Shown piece by piece: positions 16,822 to 26,274 of a stretch of 64,000 nt of DNA. Both the position numbers and the translations under genes were made by a program. The first letter of the stretch is position 1. Each line of letters starts with the position of its first letter. The DNA comes from Rhodospirillaceae bacterium (GTDB taxonomy: Bacteria > Pseudomonadota > Alphaproteobacteria > GCA-2731375), in contig JABIWH010000018.1 of the NCBI GenBank assembly GCA_018701215.1, positions 1 through 64,000 of the forward strand. The letters run 5' to 3'. Below the pieces are notes generated by a model. The model saw nothing but the letters and a program-made list of their open reading frames with translations, made no database searches and was not told where the DNA came from.

Positions 16822-18135
16822 ATGGCGAAGTATCTAAAGCAAGGCCTGGGCCAGGCGGAAGTGGACGAGGCGGACGCCAAGGTGCGGGCCCAGGTCGAGG
16901 CAATTTTGGCTGATATCCAGGCCCGCGGCGACGTCGCCGTGCGCGAATTGTCCGAGAAATTCGATAACTGGAACCCGGAAAACTTCTCCCTCTCCGAGCA
17001 AGAGATCGAGGCCGCCATGGCAAAGGTCGCCAAGCGCGACCTGGACGATATCCGCTTTGCCCAGGAACAGGTGCGCAACTTCGCCCAGCATCAAAGGGAC
17101 GCCCTGCGGGATGTGGAGGTCGAAACCATGCCTGGCGTGGTCCTGGGCCACAAGAACATCCCCGTGAATTCCGTCGGCTGCTATGTACCGGGGGGTAAAT
17201 ACCCCATGGTCGCCTCGGCCCATATGTCCGTGGTGACGGCCAAGGTCGCCGGCGTGCCGCGCATTGTTGCCTCCGCCCCGCCGCAAGGAGGCGCGCCGCA
17301 TCCGGCAATTGTCGCCGCCATGCACATGGGCGGCGCGGATGAGATACTGGTCCTGGGCGGCATCCAGGCGGTTGCCACCATGGCCCTGGGGACTGAAAGC
17401 GTCAGCGGTGTCGATATGCTGGTGGGTCCGGGCAATATGTTCGTGGCCGAGGCCAAGCGGCAATTGTATGGCCGGGTCGGTATCGATCTGTTCGCGGGAC
17501 CAACCGAAACCCTGATCATCGCCGACGACAGCACGGATGGGGAGCTGTGCGCCATCGACCTGCTGGGCCAGGCCGAACACGGCCCGACCTCTCCGGCCGT
17601 GTTATTGACCACCTCGGAGGCCCTGGCCAAGGACACCATGGCGGAAGTGGAGCGTCAGCTGGCGATCCTGCCAACGGCGGAGATCGCCCGGGAGTCCTGG
17701 GACAATTATGGCGCCGTTATCCTGTGTGACAGCGATGAAGAGATGTTGGCGGAGGCTGACCGCCTGGCCTTTGAACATGTTCAGGTGATGACACACGACC
17801 CGGAATATTTCCTGGACAACATGACCAACTATGGCGCGATGTTTCTGGGCCCGCGCACCAATGTTTCCTACGGCGACAAGGTGATCGGCACCAACCATAC
17901 GTTGCCGACAAAACGCGCCGGGCGCTACACGGGCGGTCTGTGGGTGGGTAAATTCATCAAAACCCATACCTATCAGAGGGTTTTGACCGACGAAGCCTCC
18001 GCCTTGGTCGGGGAATATTGCTCCCGCCTGTGCATGCTGGAAGGTTTCGCCGGCCATGCGGAACAGGCCAACGCACGGGTGCGCCGCTATGGCGGCCGTA
18101 ATGTGCCCCCCTATACGGCGGTGGAGCCGGCCTAG
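16822..18135 (+). CDS. HisD-family dehydrogenase, probably catabolic
   Basis: A 437-residue protein clearly homologous to histidinol dehydrogenase (NSVGCYVPGGKYPMVASAHM, LVGPGNMFVAEAKRQLYG, DLFAGPTETLIIAD, and the metal-site region LLGQAEHGPTSPAV). It opens MAKYLKQG like the paralogues used for oxidising sulfopropanediol and related alcohols rather than like biosynthetic HisD, and no other his gene is nearby. ATG 16822 follows TTGGAGAG. It heads an operon of dehydrogenases, hydrolases and a carboxylase, which supports a catabolic alcohol-to-acid oxidation. True HisD cannot be excluded. Confidence 0.8.
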   Translation: MAKYLKQGLGQAEVDEADAKVRAQVEAILADIQARGDVAVRELSEKFDNWNPENFSLSEQEIEAAMAKVAKRDLDDIRFAQEQVRNFAQHQRDALRDVEVETMPGVVLGHKNIPVNSVGCYVPGGKYPMVASAHMSVVTAKVAGVPRIVASAPPQGGAPHPAIVAAMHMGGADEILVLGGIQAVATMALGTESVSGVDMLVGPGNMFVAEAKRQLYGRVGIDLFAGPTETLIIADDSTDGELCAIDLLGQAEHGPTSPAVLLTTSEALAKDTMAEVERQLAILPTAEIARESWDNYGAVILCDSDEEMLAEADRLAFEHVQVMTHDPEYFLDNMTNYGAMFLGPRTNVSYGDKVIGTNHTLPTKRAGRYTGGLWVGKFIKTHTYQRVLTDEASALVGEYCSRLCMLEGFAGHAEQANARVRRYGGRNVPPYTAVEPA

Positions 18136-19064
18136 TGACCGGACACATAGGTATTGTCGGCGCCGGCCTGGTCGGCGGCGGTTGGAGCATCGTTTTCGCC
18201 CGCGCCGGCGAACAGGTCCGCGTTTATGACGCGGCGCCCGCTATCCGCGATGATTTCAAGACCGTGGTCGGACAACAGCTGGATGATCTGAAAAGCTATG
18301 ACCTGGTGGCCGATCCCACCGCGATCATGGCCCGTATTCAGGTCTGTGATAATCTGGAAGATGTGGTCAAAGGCGCGCGTTTTATCCAGGAATCCGTGTT
18401 GGAAGAGACGGAAGTGAAGACGGAAATTTCCAACGCCATCGGTCCATTGCTTGATGCTGGTGCCGTTGTCGGCAGCTCCACCTCCGGCATTCCCGGCTCC
18501 GCCTTTACCGAACATGCGGTGAACCGGGAGCGTTTCCTGGTCACCCATCCGGTCAATCCGCCCTATCTGGTACCCGTGGTCGAAGTGGTGCCGACGCCCT
18601 GGACCGCACAAGACAGCGTCGACGCCGCCCTGGCCCTGATGACCCAGATCGGCCAGTCCCCGGTATTGGTCCGCCGCGAGGTCGAGGGCTTCATCCTCAA
18701 CCGGCTGCAAGGCGCGCTGTTGCGCGAGGCTTGGGATCTGTTCGAGGCAGGCTATGCCTCGGCCGAGGATATCGACAAAACCGTATCGGAAGGCCTGGGC
18801 CTGCGCTGGTCCTTCATGGGGCCGATCGAAACCATCGATCTGAACGCGCCGGGCGGCGTTGCCGATTATGCCGCGCGTCTGGGGCCGCTGTATCATTCGA
18901 TCCAGAAATCCCGCACCGATCCCCAGCCGTGGAGCGCCGAACTGATCGGCGATGTGGACAAGGAACGCCGGGCCGCGCTGCCCAGCGACAAATTGGCGGC
19001 ACGGCGCAATTGGCGCGACCGCCGGCTGATGGCCCTCGCCGCCCATAAAGCCAAGCAGACCTGA
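18135..19064 (+). CDS. 3-hydroxyacyl-CoA dehydrogenase family protein
   Basis: A 309-residue NAD-dependent dehydrogenase with an N-terminal Rossmann motif (GIVGAGLVGGGW), SSTSGIPGS around the catalytic Ser, and HPVNPPYLVPVVEVVP with the catalytic His. The C-terminal helical domain has VEGFILNRLQGALLREAWDLFEAG. The form resembles lambda-crystallin/L-carnitine dehydrogenase-type members as much as beta-oxidation FadB domains. The start is GTG sharing one base with the TAG of the previous gene, so the two are coupled. Confidence 0.87.
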   Translation: MTGHIGIVGAGLVGGGWSIVFARAGEQVRVYDAAPAIRDDFKTVVGQQLDDLKSYDLVADPTAIMARIQVCDNLEDVVKGARFIQESVLEETEVKTEISNAIGPLLDAGAVVGSSTSGIPGSAFTEHAVNRERFLVTHPVNPPYLVPVVEVVPTPWTAQDSVDAALALMTQIGQSPVLVRREVEGFILNRLQGALLREAWDLFEAGYASAEDIDKTVSEGLGLRWSFMGPIETIDLNAPGGVADYAARLGPLYHSIQKSRTDPQPWSAELIGDVDKERRAALPSDKLAARRNWRDRRLMALAAHKAKQT

Positions 19065-19828
19065 TGGTTGCTGATACGATTAAGGATTTCCAACTGGACG
19101 GCCAGCTCGCCGTCGTCACCGGTGCTTCGCGTGGTTTGGGGCAAGGCTGCGCACTGGCCCTGGCCGGGGCCGGGGCGGACGTGGCCCTGATCGGGCGCAA
19201 CCAGGATGATCTGGTCGCCGTCGCCAAGGACATTCAAAAGCTGGGCCGTACCGCGCACGTTCTGGCCATTGATGTCACCAACATCGACGACCTGGCCGCC
19301 ATGCTGGGACAGCTGCCGCCCTTTGGGATCTTCGTCAACAACGCCGGCACCAACAAACCGCAACCGTTTTTGGCAGTGGACGCCGAGACCTACGACATGG
19401 TCATGAACCTGAACCTGCGTGCCGCCTTTTTCGCGGCCCAGGCCGCCGCCCGGCTGATGGCCGCGCGGGGCCAGGGTGGGAGCATCATCAACATGTCGTC
19501 CCAGGCCGGCCATCGCGCTCTGCGCGACCGCAGTGTCTATTCCACCTCCAAATTCGCTATCGAAGGCCTGACCAAGGCCATGGCCTTCGAGTTGGCGGAA
19601 CAGAGCATCCGCGTCAACGCGGTGGCGCCGACCTTCGTTGAAACGCCCATGACCCAGGCCGGCCTGGCCCAAAAAGATTTCCGCGAATATGTGGAGGGCA
19701 AGATCAAGTTGCCGCGCCTGGGCCAAATCGGCGATGTTGCCGCCGCCGTGCTGTTCCTGGCCTCGCCCGCGTCAGCCATGATCACGGGCACTTCCCTGCT
19801 GGTCGACGGCGGTTGGACCATTCATTAG
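19064..19828 (+). CDS. short-chain dehydrogenase/reductase
   Basis: A 254-residue classical SDR. The cofactor motif is TGASRGLGQG near residue 20, NNAGTN follows, the catalytic YSTSK motif is at Y159-K163, and the end VDGGWTIH is typical. The stop of the previous gene and this ATG overlap (TGATG). The enzyme probably interconverts a hydroxyl and a keto group on an intermediate of the same pathway; the specific substrate is unknown. Confidence 0.9.
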   Translation: MVADTIKDFQLDGQLAVVTGASRGLGQGCALALAGAGADVALIGRNQDDLVAVAKDIQKLGRTAHVLAIDVTNIDDLAAMLGQLPPFGIFVNNAGTNKPQPFLAVDAETYDMVMNLNLRAAFFAAQAAARLMAARGQGGSIINMSSQAGHRALRDRSVYSTSKFAIEGLTKAMAFELAEQSIRVNAVAPTFVETPMTQAGLAQKDFREYVEGKIKLPRLGQIGDVAAAVLFLASPASAMITGTSLLVDGGWTIH

Positions 19829-19850
19829 ATTTAGTACGGAGCGAACCTTC

Positions 19851-20816
19851 ATGTCCGATCTCACCACCACCGATCACCGTGTTGAAAGCAGCCAGGCGGC
19901 ACTATCGGTGTTCGTACGCAACAAGCATCTGTCGAATGGCGGCGGCTTTTCGCCGGCCCGGACGGTGCTGTTCGTCCACGGCGCGACCTATCCTTCGACC
20001 GTGACCTTCGATTACGCCATCAATGGTGAATCCTGGATGGATATCATGGCCAGGGCCGGCTTTGATGTCTGGTGTGTGGATCTGCTGGGCTATGGCGCAT
20101 CCGACCGTCCGCCGGAGATGTCGGTGCCCGCTGACGACAATCCCCCCGTGGTGGATACCGATGATGCGGTAGCCGATGTCACGAAGGTCGTCGATTTCAT
20201 TCTGCAACAACGGCAGCTGCCCCGCCTGGCGCTCATCGGCTATTCCTGGGGCACCATGATTTGCGGCACCTACGCGGGTCAGCAACCGGAAAAGGTGGAA
20301 CGCCTGGTCCTCTATGGCTGCGCCTGGATGGGCACGGGTGGTGCCATTTCCACGGGCCAGATGCCGGGTGCCTACCGCATGGTGGATGCGGCGGCGGCAA
20401 TTGCCCGTTGGCAGAGGGAACTGGAGGATGACCAGATCGCCAGTATCGCCAGCCCGGCCCACATGGCGGCCTGGGCGGAGGCATTCCTGGCTTCCGACCC
20501 GGAGGCCGCCCGCCATGATCCGCCCCAGGCCCGCGCCCCCGCCGGCGTGGTCAAGGATGTCCAGGAGCGTCTGCAGGGCGGCGTGCGGCCCTATGATCCC
20601 GGCTTGATACGGGCTCCGACCATGATCGTGGTCGGCGAGTGGGACCGTGAAACCAGGCCAGAACAGGGCCGGGCCGCGTTCGAACTTTTGTCGAATGAAA
20701 TTGAACGGCGCTATGTCATGATCGGCGGCGCCACTCATTCCATGTTGATCGAAAACCAGCGCGGTGCCCTGCAACGGGCCGTCGATGGTTTCTTGCAGGA
20801 AGGTTGGGAAAGATGA
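19851..20816 (+). CDS. alpha/beta hydrolase
   Basis: A 321-residue hydrolase. The oxyanion region is VLFVHGATYPST, the nucleophile elbow is GYSWGT (Ser near residue 131), the acid lies in VVGEWDRETRP, and the likely catalytic His is in GGATHSMLIE. A cap region sits between residues 150 and 240. It follows the SDR by 22 bases and overlaps the GST gene by 4 bases (ATGA). Within the cluster it could cleave an ester formed by a Baeyer-Villiger reaction; this is context only. Confidence 0.85.
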   Translation: MSDLTTTDHRVESSQAALSVFVRNKHLSNGGGFSPARTVLFVHGATYPSTVTFDYAINGESWMDIMARAGFDVWCVDLLGYGASDRPPEMSVPADDNPPVVDTDDAVADVTKVVDFILQQRQLPRLALIGYSWGTMICGTYAGQQPEKVERLVLYGCAWMGTGGAISTGQMPGAYRMVDAAAAIARWQRELEDDQIASIASPAHMAAWAEAFLASDPEAARHDPPQARAPAGVVKDVQERLQGGVRPYDPGLIRAPTMIVVGEWDRETRPEQGRAAFELLSNEIERRYVMIGGATHSMLIENQRGALQRAVDGFLQEGWER

Positions 20817-21457
20817 GTGACGGCATTGTTCTGTGGGGTGCGGTTTCGATCAGAGCCTTGCGGGTGCATTGGGCTTTGCAGGAACTGGGCTTGGACTATC
20901 AGTTTCGCCCGATCCTCTCGCGCAGCGGCGAGACTCTGACGGCGGAATACACCGGCCATAACCCGAAACAAAAAATACCGTGTTTGCAGGACGGCGAATT
21001 CACCCTGACGGAAAGCCCGGCCATCGTGAACTACCTGTTCAATGCTTATGGCGAGGGCGCGGATGTCCACCTGTCCCAGACGGTGGAGGAGCAGGCCAGA
21101 GCGGATGAATGGAGCTATTTCGCCATGATGGAGATGGACGCGCACTCACTGTATGTGATCCGCCGGCACAAATTCCTCTCGGAGATCTATGGCGAGGCAC
21201 CGGTGGCAGTGGCCTCGGCGGCGGAATATTGCCTGAAACAGATCAACGCCGTGGCGCCCGCCGTAGCCGAATTTGATCCCTATATCTTTGGTGACCGGAT
21301 CTCCGCCGCCGACATTCTGTTGGCCAGCACCATTAATTTCGCCGAACGCTACGAGGTCGAATTGCCCGCATCCTGCCGGGCCTATCGCGACCGCGCCTAT
21401 GCCCGGCCTGCCTTCCAGGCCGCCAATGCCCGAAATGAGGATCTCGATGCAACTTAG
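20813..21457 (+). CDS. glutathione S-transferase family protein
   Basis: A 214-residue protein starting MSDGIVLWGAVSIRALRVHW. The thioredoxin-like domain has NPKQKIPCLQDGEF with the cis-Pro, then LTESPAIVNYL, which contacts glutathione. The C-terminal helical domain carries RISAADILLASTI. The start at 20813 overlaps the hydrolase stop, and the end overlaps the amidase start by 11 bases. In such operons GSTs may isomerise or detoxify reactive intermediates; no substrate can be named. Confidence 0.85.
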   Translation: MSDGIVLWGAVSIRALRVHWALQELGLDYQFRPILSRSGETLTAEYTGHNPKQKIPCLQDGEFTLTESPAIVNYLFNAYGEGADVHLSQTVEEQARADEWSYFAMMEMDAHSLYVIRRHKFLSEIYGEAPVAVASAAEYCLKQINAVAPAVAEFDPYIFGDRISAADILLASTINFAERYEVELPASCRAYRDRAYARPAFQAANARNEDLDAT

Positions 21458-22787
21458 CGCCCGCGACAATTTGGAAGCCGCTCTTGCCGCCATCGAGGCC
21501 CACGGCGAAGCTATCAATGGCATGATCACGGTCACCGCCGATCTGGCCCGCGAAGCCGCGGACGCCGCCGACAGGGCCGCGGCGGAGGGCGGCTGGCTGG
21601 GCCTGCTGCACGGCATGACCTTTGCCATCAAGGACAATATTCAAACCGCGGGCGTACGCACCACCTCGGGCTCGTTGCATTTCAAGGACGTGGTGCCGAA
21701 CCAGGATGCCTTCGTGGTGCGGCGCCTGAAGGCCGCCGGCGCGGTGATCGTGGGTAAGGCCACCATGCAGGAGCTGGCCTTTGGCATCCGCTCCGACAAT
21801 CCGGTCAGCGGCCAATGCCACAATCCCTGGGACCAAACAAAAGTGCCCGGTGGCTCATCGGGCGGTTCCGGCGCCGCGGTCGCCGCCGGCATGGCACAGG
21901 GGGCGTTGGGCACGGACACCGGCGGCTCGGTCCGCCTGCCCGCCGCCATGAACGGCATCGCCGGCCTGCGCCCGACCCATGGCCGGGTGCCCAACCATGG
22001 TTCCACCCCGGTCAGCGCCGGTTACGATACCATCGGTCCCATGGCCCGGCGGGTGGAGGACCTGGCCCGTATCCTGGCGGTCACGGCCCATGAAGAACCA
22101 GGCTCGGCGCCCACATCGGCACCGGATCTGGGCAATTTTCTGCCCAGCCTGCACGACGGCGTGGCCGGCCTGCGCCTGGGTATCCCGCGCAATCACTACT
22201 TCCTGGATTGTGGCGACGGCATCGCCGAGGCGGTAATGGCGGCGGCCCGCGCGCTTGAAGCCCAGGGTGCCAGGATTGTCGAGGTTGACGTTGATGGTGC
22301 CGAGGCCACCCACCAATGGGCCACCATTCAGGTCTATTCCGATGCCTGCGCCTATCATGGGTCTCGTCTGGACAAACAGCCGGAATTGTTTTCCCCCGCT
22401 GTGCTGGAGCGTATGTTGGTGGGGCGGAGTTTCAGCGGCGTAGACTACGCCAATGCTTGCCGCGCGCGGGAGGCCTGGCAACGCACCTTGGCTGGCCTGT
22501 ACCAGGATATTGATATCCTGATCTCGCCCACCACGCCGGCGCCGCCGCCGCCGATCAAGGAAGATAAATCGTTGCTGGAGGCGACCCGCGATGCCTCGCG
22601 CAACACATATGCGGGCGGATTTGGTGCCAATCCGGGTCTGTCCCTGCCATGCGGCTTTGATCCGGGCGGCCTGCCGATTGGCATGCAAATGGAAGCGGCC
22701 TGGTGGCGGGAGCCCATGTTGTTGCGCGCCGGGGCGGCGTATCAGGCAGCGAGCGATTGGCATTTGGCCGAACCGCCTTTATCGTAG
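21447..22787 (+). CDS. amidase (amidase-signature family)
   Basis: A 446-residue amidase-signature enzyme with a complete Ser-cisSer-Lys triad: K62 in FAIKDNIQT, cis-Ser S137 in PGGSSGGSGAAVAAG and nucleophile S161 in TDTGGSVRLPAA, 24 residues after the cis-Ser as usual. ATG 21447 is preferred because GAGG lies 7 bases upstream. The longer frame to 21273 lies inside the GST gene in another frame. It hydrolyses an amide bond of unknown nature, and a GatA role is unlikely without gatB/gatC nearby. Confidence 0.9.
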   Translation: MQLSARDNLEAALAAIEAHGEAINGMITVTADLAREAADAADRAAAEGGWLGLLHGMTFAIKDNIQTAGVRTTSGSLHFKDVVPNQDAFVVRRLKAAGAVIVGKATMQELAFGIRSDNPVSGQCHNPWDQTKVPGGSSGGSGAAVAAGMAQGALGTDTGGSVRLPAAMNGIAGLRPTHGRVPNHGSTPVSAGYDTIGPMARRVEDLARILAVTAHEEPGSAPTSAPDLGNFLPSLHDGVAGLRLGIPRNHYFLDCGDGIAEAVMAAARALEAQGARIVEVDVDGAEATHQWATIQVYSDACAYHGSRLDKQPELFSPAVLERMLVGRSFSGVDYANACRAREAWQRTLAGLYQDIDILISPTTPAPPPPIKEDKSLLEATRDASRNTYAGGFGANPGLSLPCGFDPGGLPIGMQMEAAWWREPMLLRAGAAYQAASDWHLAEPPLS

Positions 22788-22822
22788 GGCGCAAAATACA
22801 GAAGCATAGGAAATCCATCGTC

Positions 22823-25800
22823 ATGAGTATTGAGAAACTGCTGGTCGCCAATCGCGGCGAAATCGCCATTCGCATTCTGCGCGCCGCCGCTGACCTGGGT
22901 ATCCCCACGGTGGCGGTGTATGCCGGGGATGAAGCGGCATCCCTGCATCTGAGCAAGGCGGACGAAGCCGTGGCCTTGCCGGGCCGTGGCGTGCCGGCTT
23001 ATCTGGATGGCGCGGCTGTCTTGGCCATCGCCCAGGAAAAGAACTGCGACGCCATTCATCCCGGCTATGGTTTCTTGAGTGAGAATGCCGATTTCGCCAA
23101 TGCCTGCGGCCAGGCGGGTGTCGCCTTCGTGGGGCCGGGCGCGGAAACCCTGGACATGTTTGGCGACAAGGCGGCGGCGCGTGATTTGGCGGAGAAAAAC
23201 GGCGTCCCCGTGTTGCCGGGCAGCCAAGGCGCGACGGATCTCGGCGCGGCGGAAGCATTTTTTGACATCCATGGCCCGACCATGATCAAGGCCATTGGCG
23301 GCGGCGGCGGGCGGGGCATGCGCGCGATCCTCGACAAGCGCGACCTGGCGGCTGCGTTGGAGCTGTGCCAGGCCGAGGCGCTACAGGCATTCGGTAACGG
23401 CGATGTCTTTGTCGAACGCTTGCTGGAAAAGCCCCGGCATGTGGAAATTCAGATCATCGGCGACGGCAGCGGCGCCATCTGCCATCTCGGCGAGCGGGAG
23501 TGCTCGATCCAGCGCCGCCATCAAAAGCTGGTGGAAATGGCTCCCGCCCCCGGCCTGGCTAGCGATCTGCGCGATAAGCTGACCGAGGCCGCTGTTACCC
23601 TGGCGGGCGCGGTGGACTATCGCAATTTGGGCACTTTTGAATTTCTGCTTGCCGGCGATGATTTCTTTTTCATCGAAGCGAACCCGCGCCTGCAGGTCGA
23701 ACACACGGTGACCGAGGAAGTCTGGGGCGTCGATCTGGTGCAAACCCAGCTACATATCGCCGGCGGCGCCTCGCTTGCGGAACTGGGCCTGACCCAGGTC
23801 GAGGCCGGCGCGCCACGTGGCCAGGCCATGCAGGTCCGCATCAACATGGAAACCATCGAGGCGGATGGCAGCGTGCGACCCACGGGCGGCATACTGGAAA
23901 GTTTCGAGATGCCGTCGGGCCCCGGCGTGCGTGTCGACAGCTTTGGCTATGCCGGCTACCGCACCTCGCCCAGCTATGATTCCCTGCTGGCCAAATTGAT
24001 CGTTCATGCGCCGGGCAATGACTTCACCGTGCTGGCGCGGAAAACCTATCGGGCGCTGTGCGAATGCCGCATTGCCGGTCTGTCCAGCAACATTCCATTT
24101 CTGCAAAATCTGCTGTGCCATGGGGAGTTCCAGGCCGGCGAGATCAACACGCATTTTATCGACACCCACCTGGATGCCCTGGTCAGCGGCGCGGCGCATC
24201 AGCGCATGTTCTTCGAACCAGCCAGCGAGGCCCCGGCGGATGCCAATCTGGTGGGCGTCAAGGTCGATGCCTCCGACCCCTTGGCGATCCTGAGCCACGG
24301 CAGGTCCGAGGCGGCGCCCACGGTAACCGAGGCGGCAGGCAACAATCTGTCCGGCCCCGACGGCACCGTCGCCATCCCCGCGCCCATGCAGGGTACCATT
24401 GTCAGCATTGATGTGGCCGAGGGCGACGATGTCTATCCCGGCCGCCAGGTGCTGGTTATGGAAGCCATGAAGATGCAGCATGTGATCGAGGCCGAGATCT
24501 CTGGCGTCTTGCGGCAACTGCCCGTGGGACCCGGCGATACCGTGTTCGAAGGCCATGCCCTGGCCTATGTGGCCGAGCAGGACGTGGTGATCCCGGATGC
24601 CGGTGAAGTGGTCGAGGTGGATCTGGATTACATCCGCCCCGATCTGGCGGAGGTCATGGAGCGCCAGGGCATCACCCTGGATGACCGCCGCCCCAACGCG
24701 GTGGCCCGGCGGCGCAAGACCAACCAACGCACGGCGCGGGAAAATATCGAGCAATTGTGCGACGAGGGTTCCTTCAGCGAATACGGCTCGCTGGTGCTGG
24801 CGGCGCGGCGGCGCATGCATACGCTTGATGAATTGATCGAGCGGACCCCCGCCGATGGCCTGATTACCGGCCTGGGCCGGATCAATGGCCAGCACTTTCC
24901 CGACGAAGCCGCCCGCTGCATTGTGATGTCCTACGACTACACCGTGTTGGCCGGCACCCAGGGTAAGAACAATCACAAGAAAAAGGACCGCATGTTCGAG
25001 ATTGCCGAGAAAATGCGCCTGCCGGTGGTGTTTTTCACCGAGGGCGGCGGCGGCCGGCCCGGCGACACGGATATGATCTTCGCGGCCAACCTGCACGTTC
25101 CCGCCTTCAATCTGTTCGGTAAACTCAGCGGCCTGGTGCCTTTGGTGGGGATTACCTCGGGGCGTTGCTTTGCTGGTAATGCGGTGATGCTGGGCTGTTG
25201 CGATGTGATCATCGCCACCCAGAACTCAACCATCGGTATGGGCGGCCCGGCGATGATCGAAGGCGGCGGCCTGGGTGTTTTCCGGCCCGAGGAAGTCGGC
25301 CCGATGTCGGTGCAGGTGCCTAATGGCGTGGTTGATATCGCCGTGGAGGATGAGGAAGAGGCGGTCGAGGCGGCAAAGAAATATCTCAGCTATTTCCAAG
25401 GCACGATCGAAGAATGGGACTGCGTCGATCAGCGCCTGTTGCGTCAGGCCATACCGGAAGACCGCCTGCGCATCTATGATGTGCGCAAGGTGGTGGAGCA
25501 AATATGCGATACCGGCTCGGTGCTGGAACTGCGCGCCGGTTTTGGCCTCGGGATGGTCACGGCTCTGGCCCGTATTGAAGGCCGGCCGGTCGGCATCGTG
25601 GCCAATAATCCAAGCCATCTGGCAGGTGCTATCGATAGCGACGCCTCGGACAAGGCGGCGCGTTTCCTGCAACTTTGCGATGCCTACGACATTCCCCTGG
25701 TCTTCTTGTGCGATACGCCGGGCAATATGGTCGGGCCGGAGGCCGAGAAAGAGGCCCTGGTGCGCCATTGCTGCCGCATGTTCGTGATCGGCGCCAATGT

Positions 25801-26188
25801 CACCGTGCCGACCTTTACCATCGTCCTGCGCAAGGGCTATGGGCTGGGCGCGCAGGGCATGGGCGCCGGCGGCTTTCACGCGCCGTTCTTCACCATATCA
25901 TGGCCGACCGGCGAATTCGGCGGCATGGGCCTGGAGGGCGCGGTAAAACTGGGCCGCCGCGACGAGTTGATGGCGATCGAGGATCCGGAAGAACGCATGG
26001 AGAAGTACGAGGAAATGGTCGCCGCCATGTACGCCCAGGGCAAGGCCATCAACACCGCCGCCTTGTTCGAGCTGGATAATGTTATCGATCCGGCTGATAC
26101 CCGGGAATGGATCATGGCCGGTCTGCGCGCCGCCCCCCCCGTACCTGCGCGCGAGGGCAAGAAACTCCCGTGGATTGACGTATGGTGA
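22823..26188 (+). CDS. single-chain biotin-dependent acyl-CoA carboxylase (BC-BCCP-CT fusion)
   Basis: An 1121-residue protein with all three parts of an acyl-CoA carboxylase. Biotin carboxylase covers about 1-450 (KLLVANRGEIAIRI, ATP-grasp loop GGGGGRGM, EANPRLQVEHTVTEE). A biotinyl domain follows, with the biotin lysine K550 in MEAMKMQH. Carboxyltransferase runs from about 600 to the end (GGGGRPGDTDM; LCDTPGNMVG; a second GYGLGAQGMGAGGF half). This layout matches the single-chain long-chain acyl-CoA carboxylases described from Mycobacterium and Rhodopseudomonas. The start is ATG 22823; the longer frame overlaps the amidase. It closes the catabolic operon, carboxylating an acyl-CoA for further breakdown. 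Confidence 0.9.
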   Translation: MSIEKLLVANRGEIAIRILRAAADLGIPTVAVYAGDEAASLHLSKADEAVALPGRGVPAYLDGAAVLAIAQEKNCDAIHPGYGFLSENADFANACGQAGVAFVGPGAETLDMFGDKAAARDLAEKNGVPVLPGSQGATDLGAAEAFFDIHGPTMIKAIGGGGGRGMRAILDKRDLAAALELCQAEALQAFGNGDVFVERLLEKPRHVEIQIIGDGSGAICHLGERECSIQRRHQKLVEMAPAPGLASDLRDKLTEAAVTLAGAVDYRNLGTFEFLLAGDDFFFIEANPRLQVEHTVTEEVWGVDLVQTQLHIAGGASLAELGLTQVEAGAPRGQAMQVRINMETIEADGSVRPTGGILESFEMPSGPGVRVDSFGYAGYRTSPSYDSLLAKLIVHAPGNDFTVLARKTYRALCECRIAGLSSNIPFLQNLLCHGEFQAGEINTHFIDTHLDALVSGAAHQRMFFEPASEAPADANLVGVKVDASDPLAILSHGRSEAAPTVTEAAGNNLSGPDGTVAIPAPMQGTIVSIDVAEGDDVYPGRQVLVMEAMKMQHVIEAEISGVLRQLPVGPGDTVFEGHALAYVAEQDVVIPDAGEVVEVDLDYIRPDLAEVMERQGITLDDRRPNAVARRRKTNQRTARENIEQLCDEGSFSEYGSLVLAARRRMHTLDELIERTPADGLITGLGRINGQHFPDEAARCIVMSYDYTVLAGTQGKNNHKKKDRMFEIAEKMRLPVVFFTEGGGGRPGDTDMIFAANLHVPAFNLFGKLSGLVPLVGITSGRCFAGNAVMLGCCDVIIATQNSTIGMGGPAMIEGGGLGVFRPEEVGPMSVQVPNGVVDIAVEDEEEAVEAAKKYLSYFQGTIEEWDCVDQRLLRQAIPEDRLRIYDVRKVVEQICDTGSVLELRAGFGLGMVTALARIEGRPVGIVANNPSHLAGAIDSDASDKAARFLQLCDAYDIPLVFLCDTPGNMVGPEAEKEALVRHCCRMFVIGANVTVPTFTIVLRKGYGLGAQGMGAGGFHAPFFTISWPTGEFGGMGLEGAVKLGRRDELMAIEDPEERMEKYEEMVAAMYAQGKAINTAALFELDNVIDPADTREWIMAGLRAAPPVPAREGKKLPWIDVW

Positions 26189-26274
26189 TTAACGATTGGC
26201 GATCGATCTCTGGTGAACGAGTATCCATGCGGCTACATTAGCTTGATAATCAAGAGCGGTTGGGAGAGATCACC

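Noticed and set aside
16822..18135. Biosynthetic histidinol dehydrogenase of a his operon
   Set aside because: No other his genes nearby and the gene heads a catabolic operon; kept as HisD-family only.
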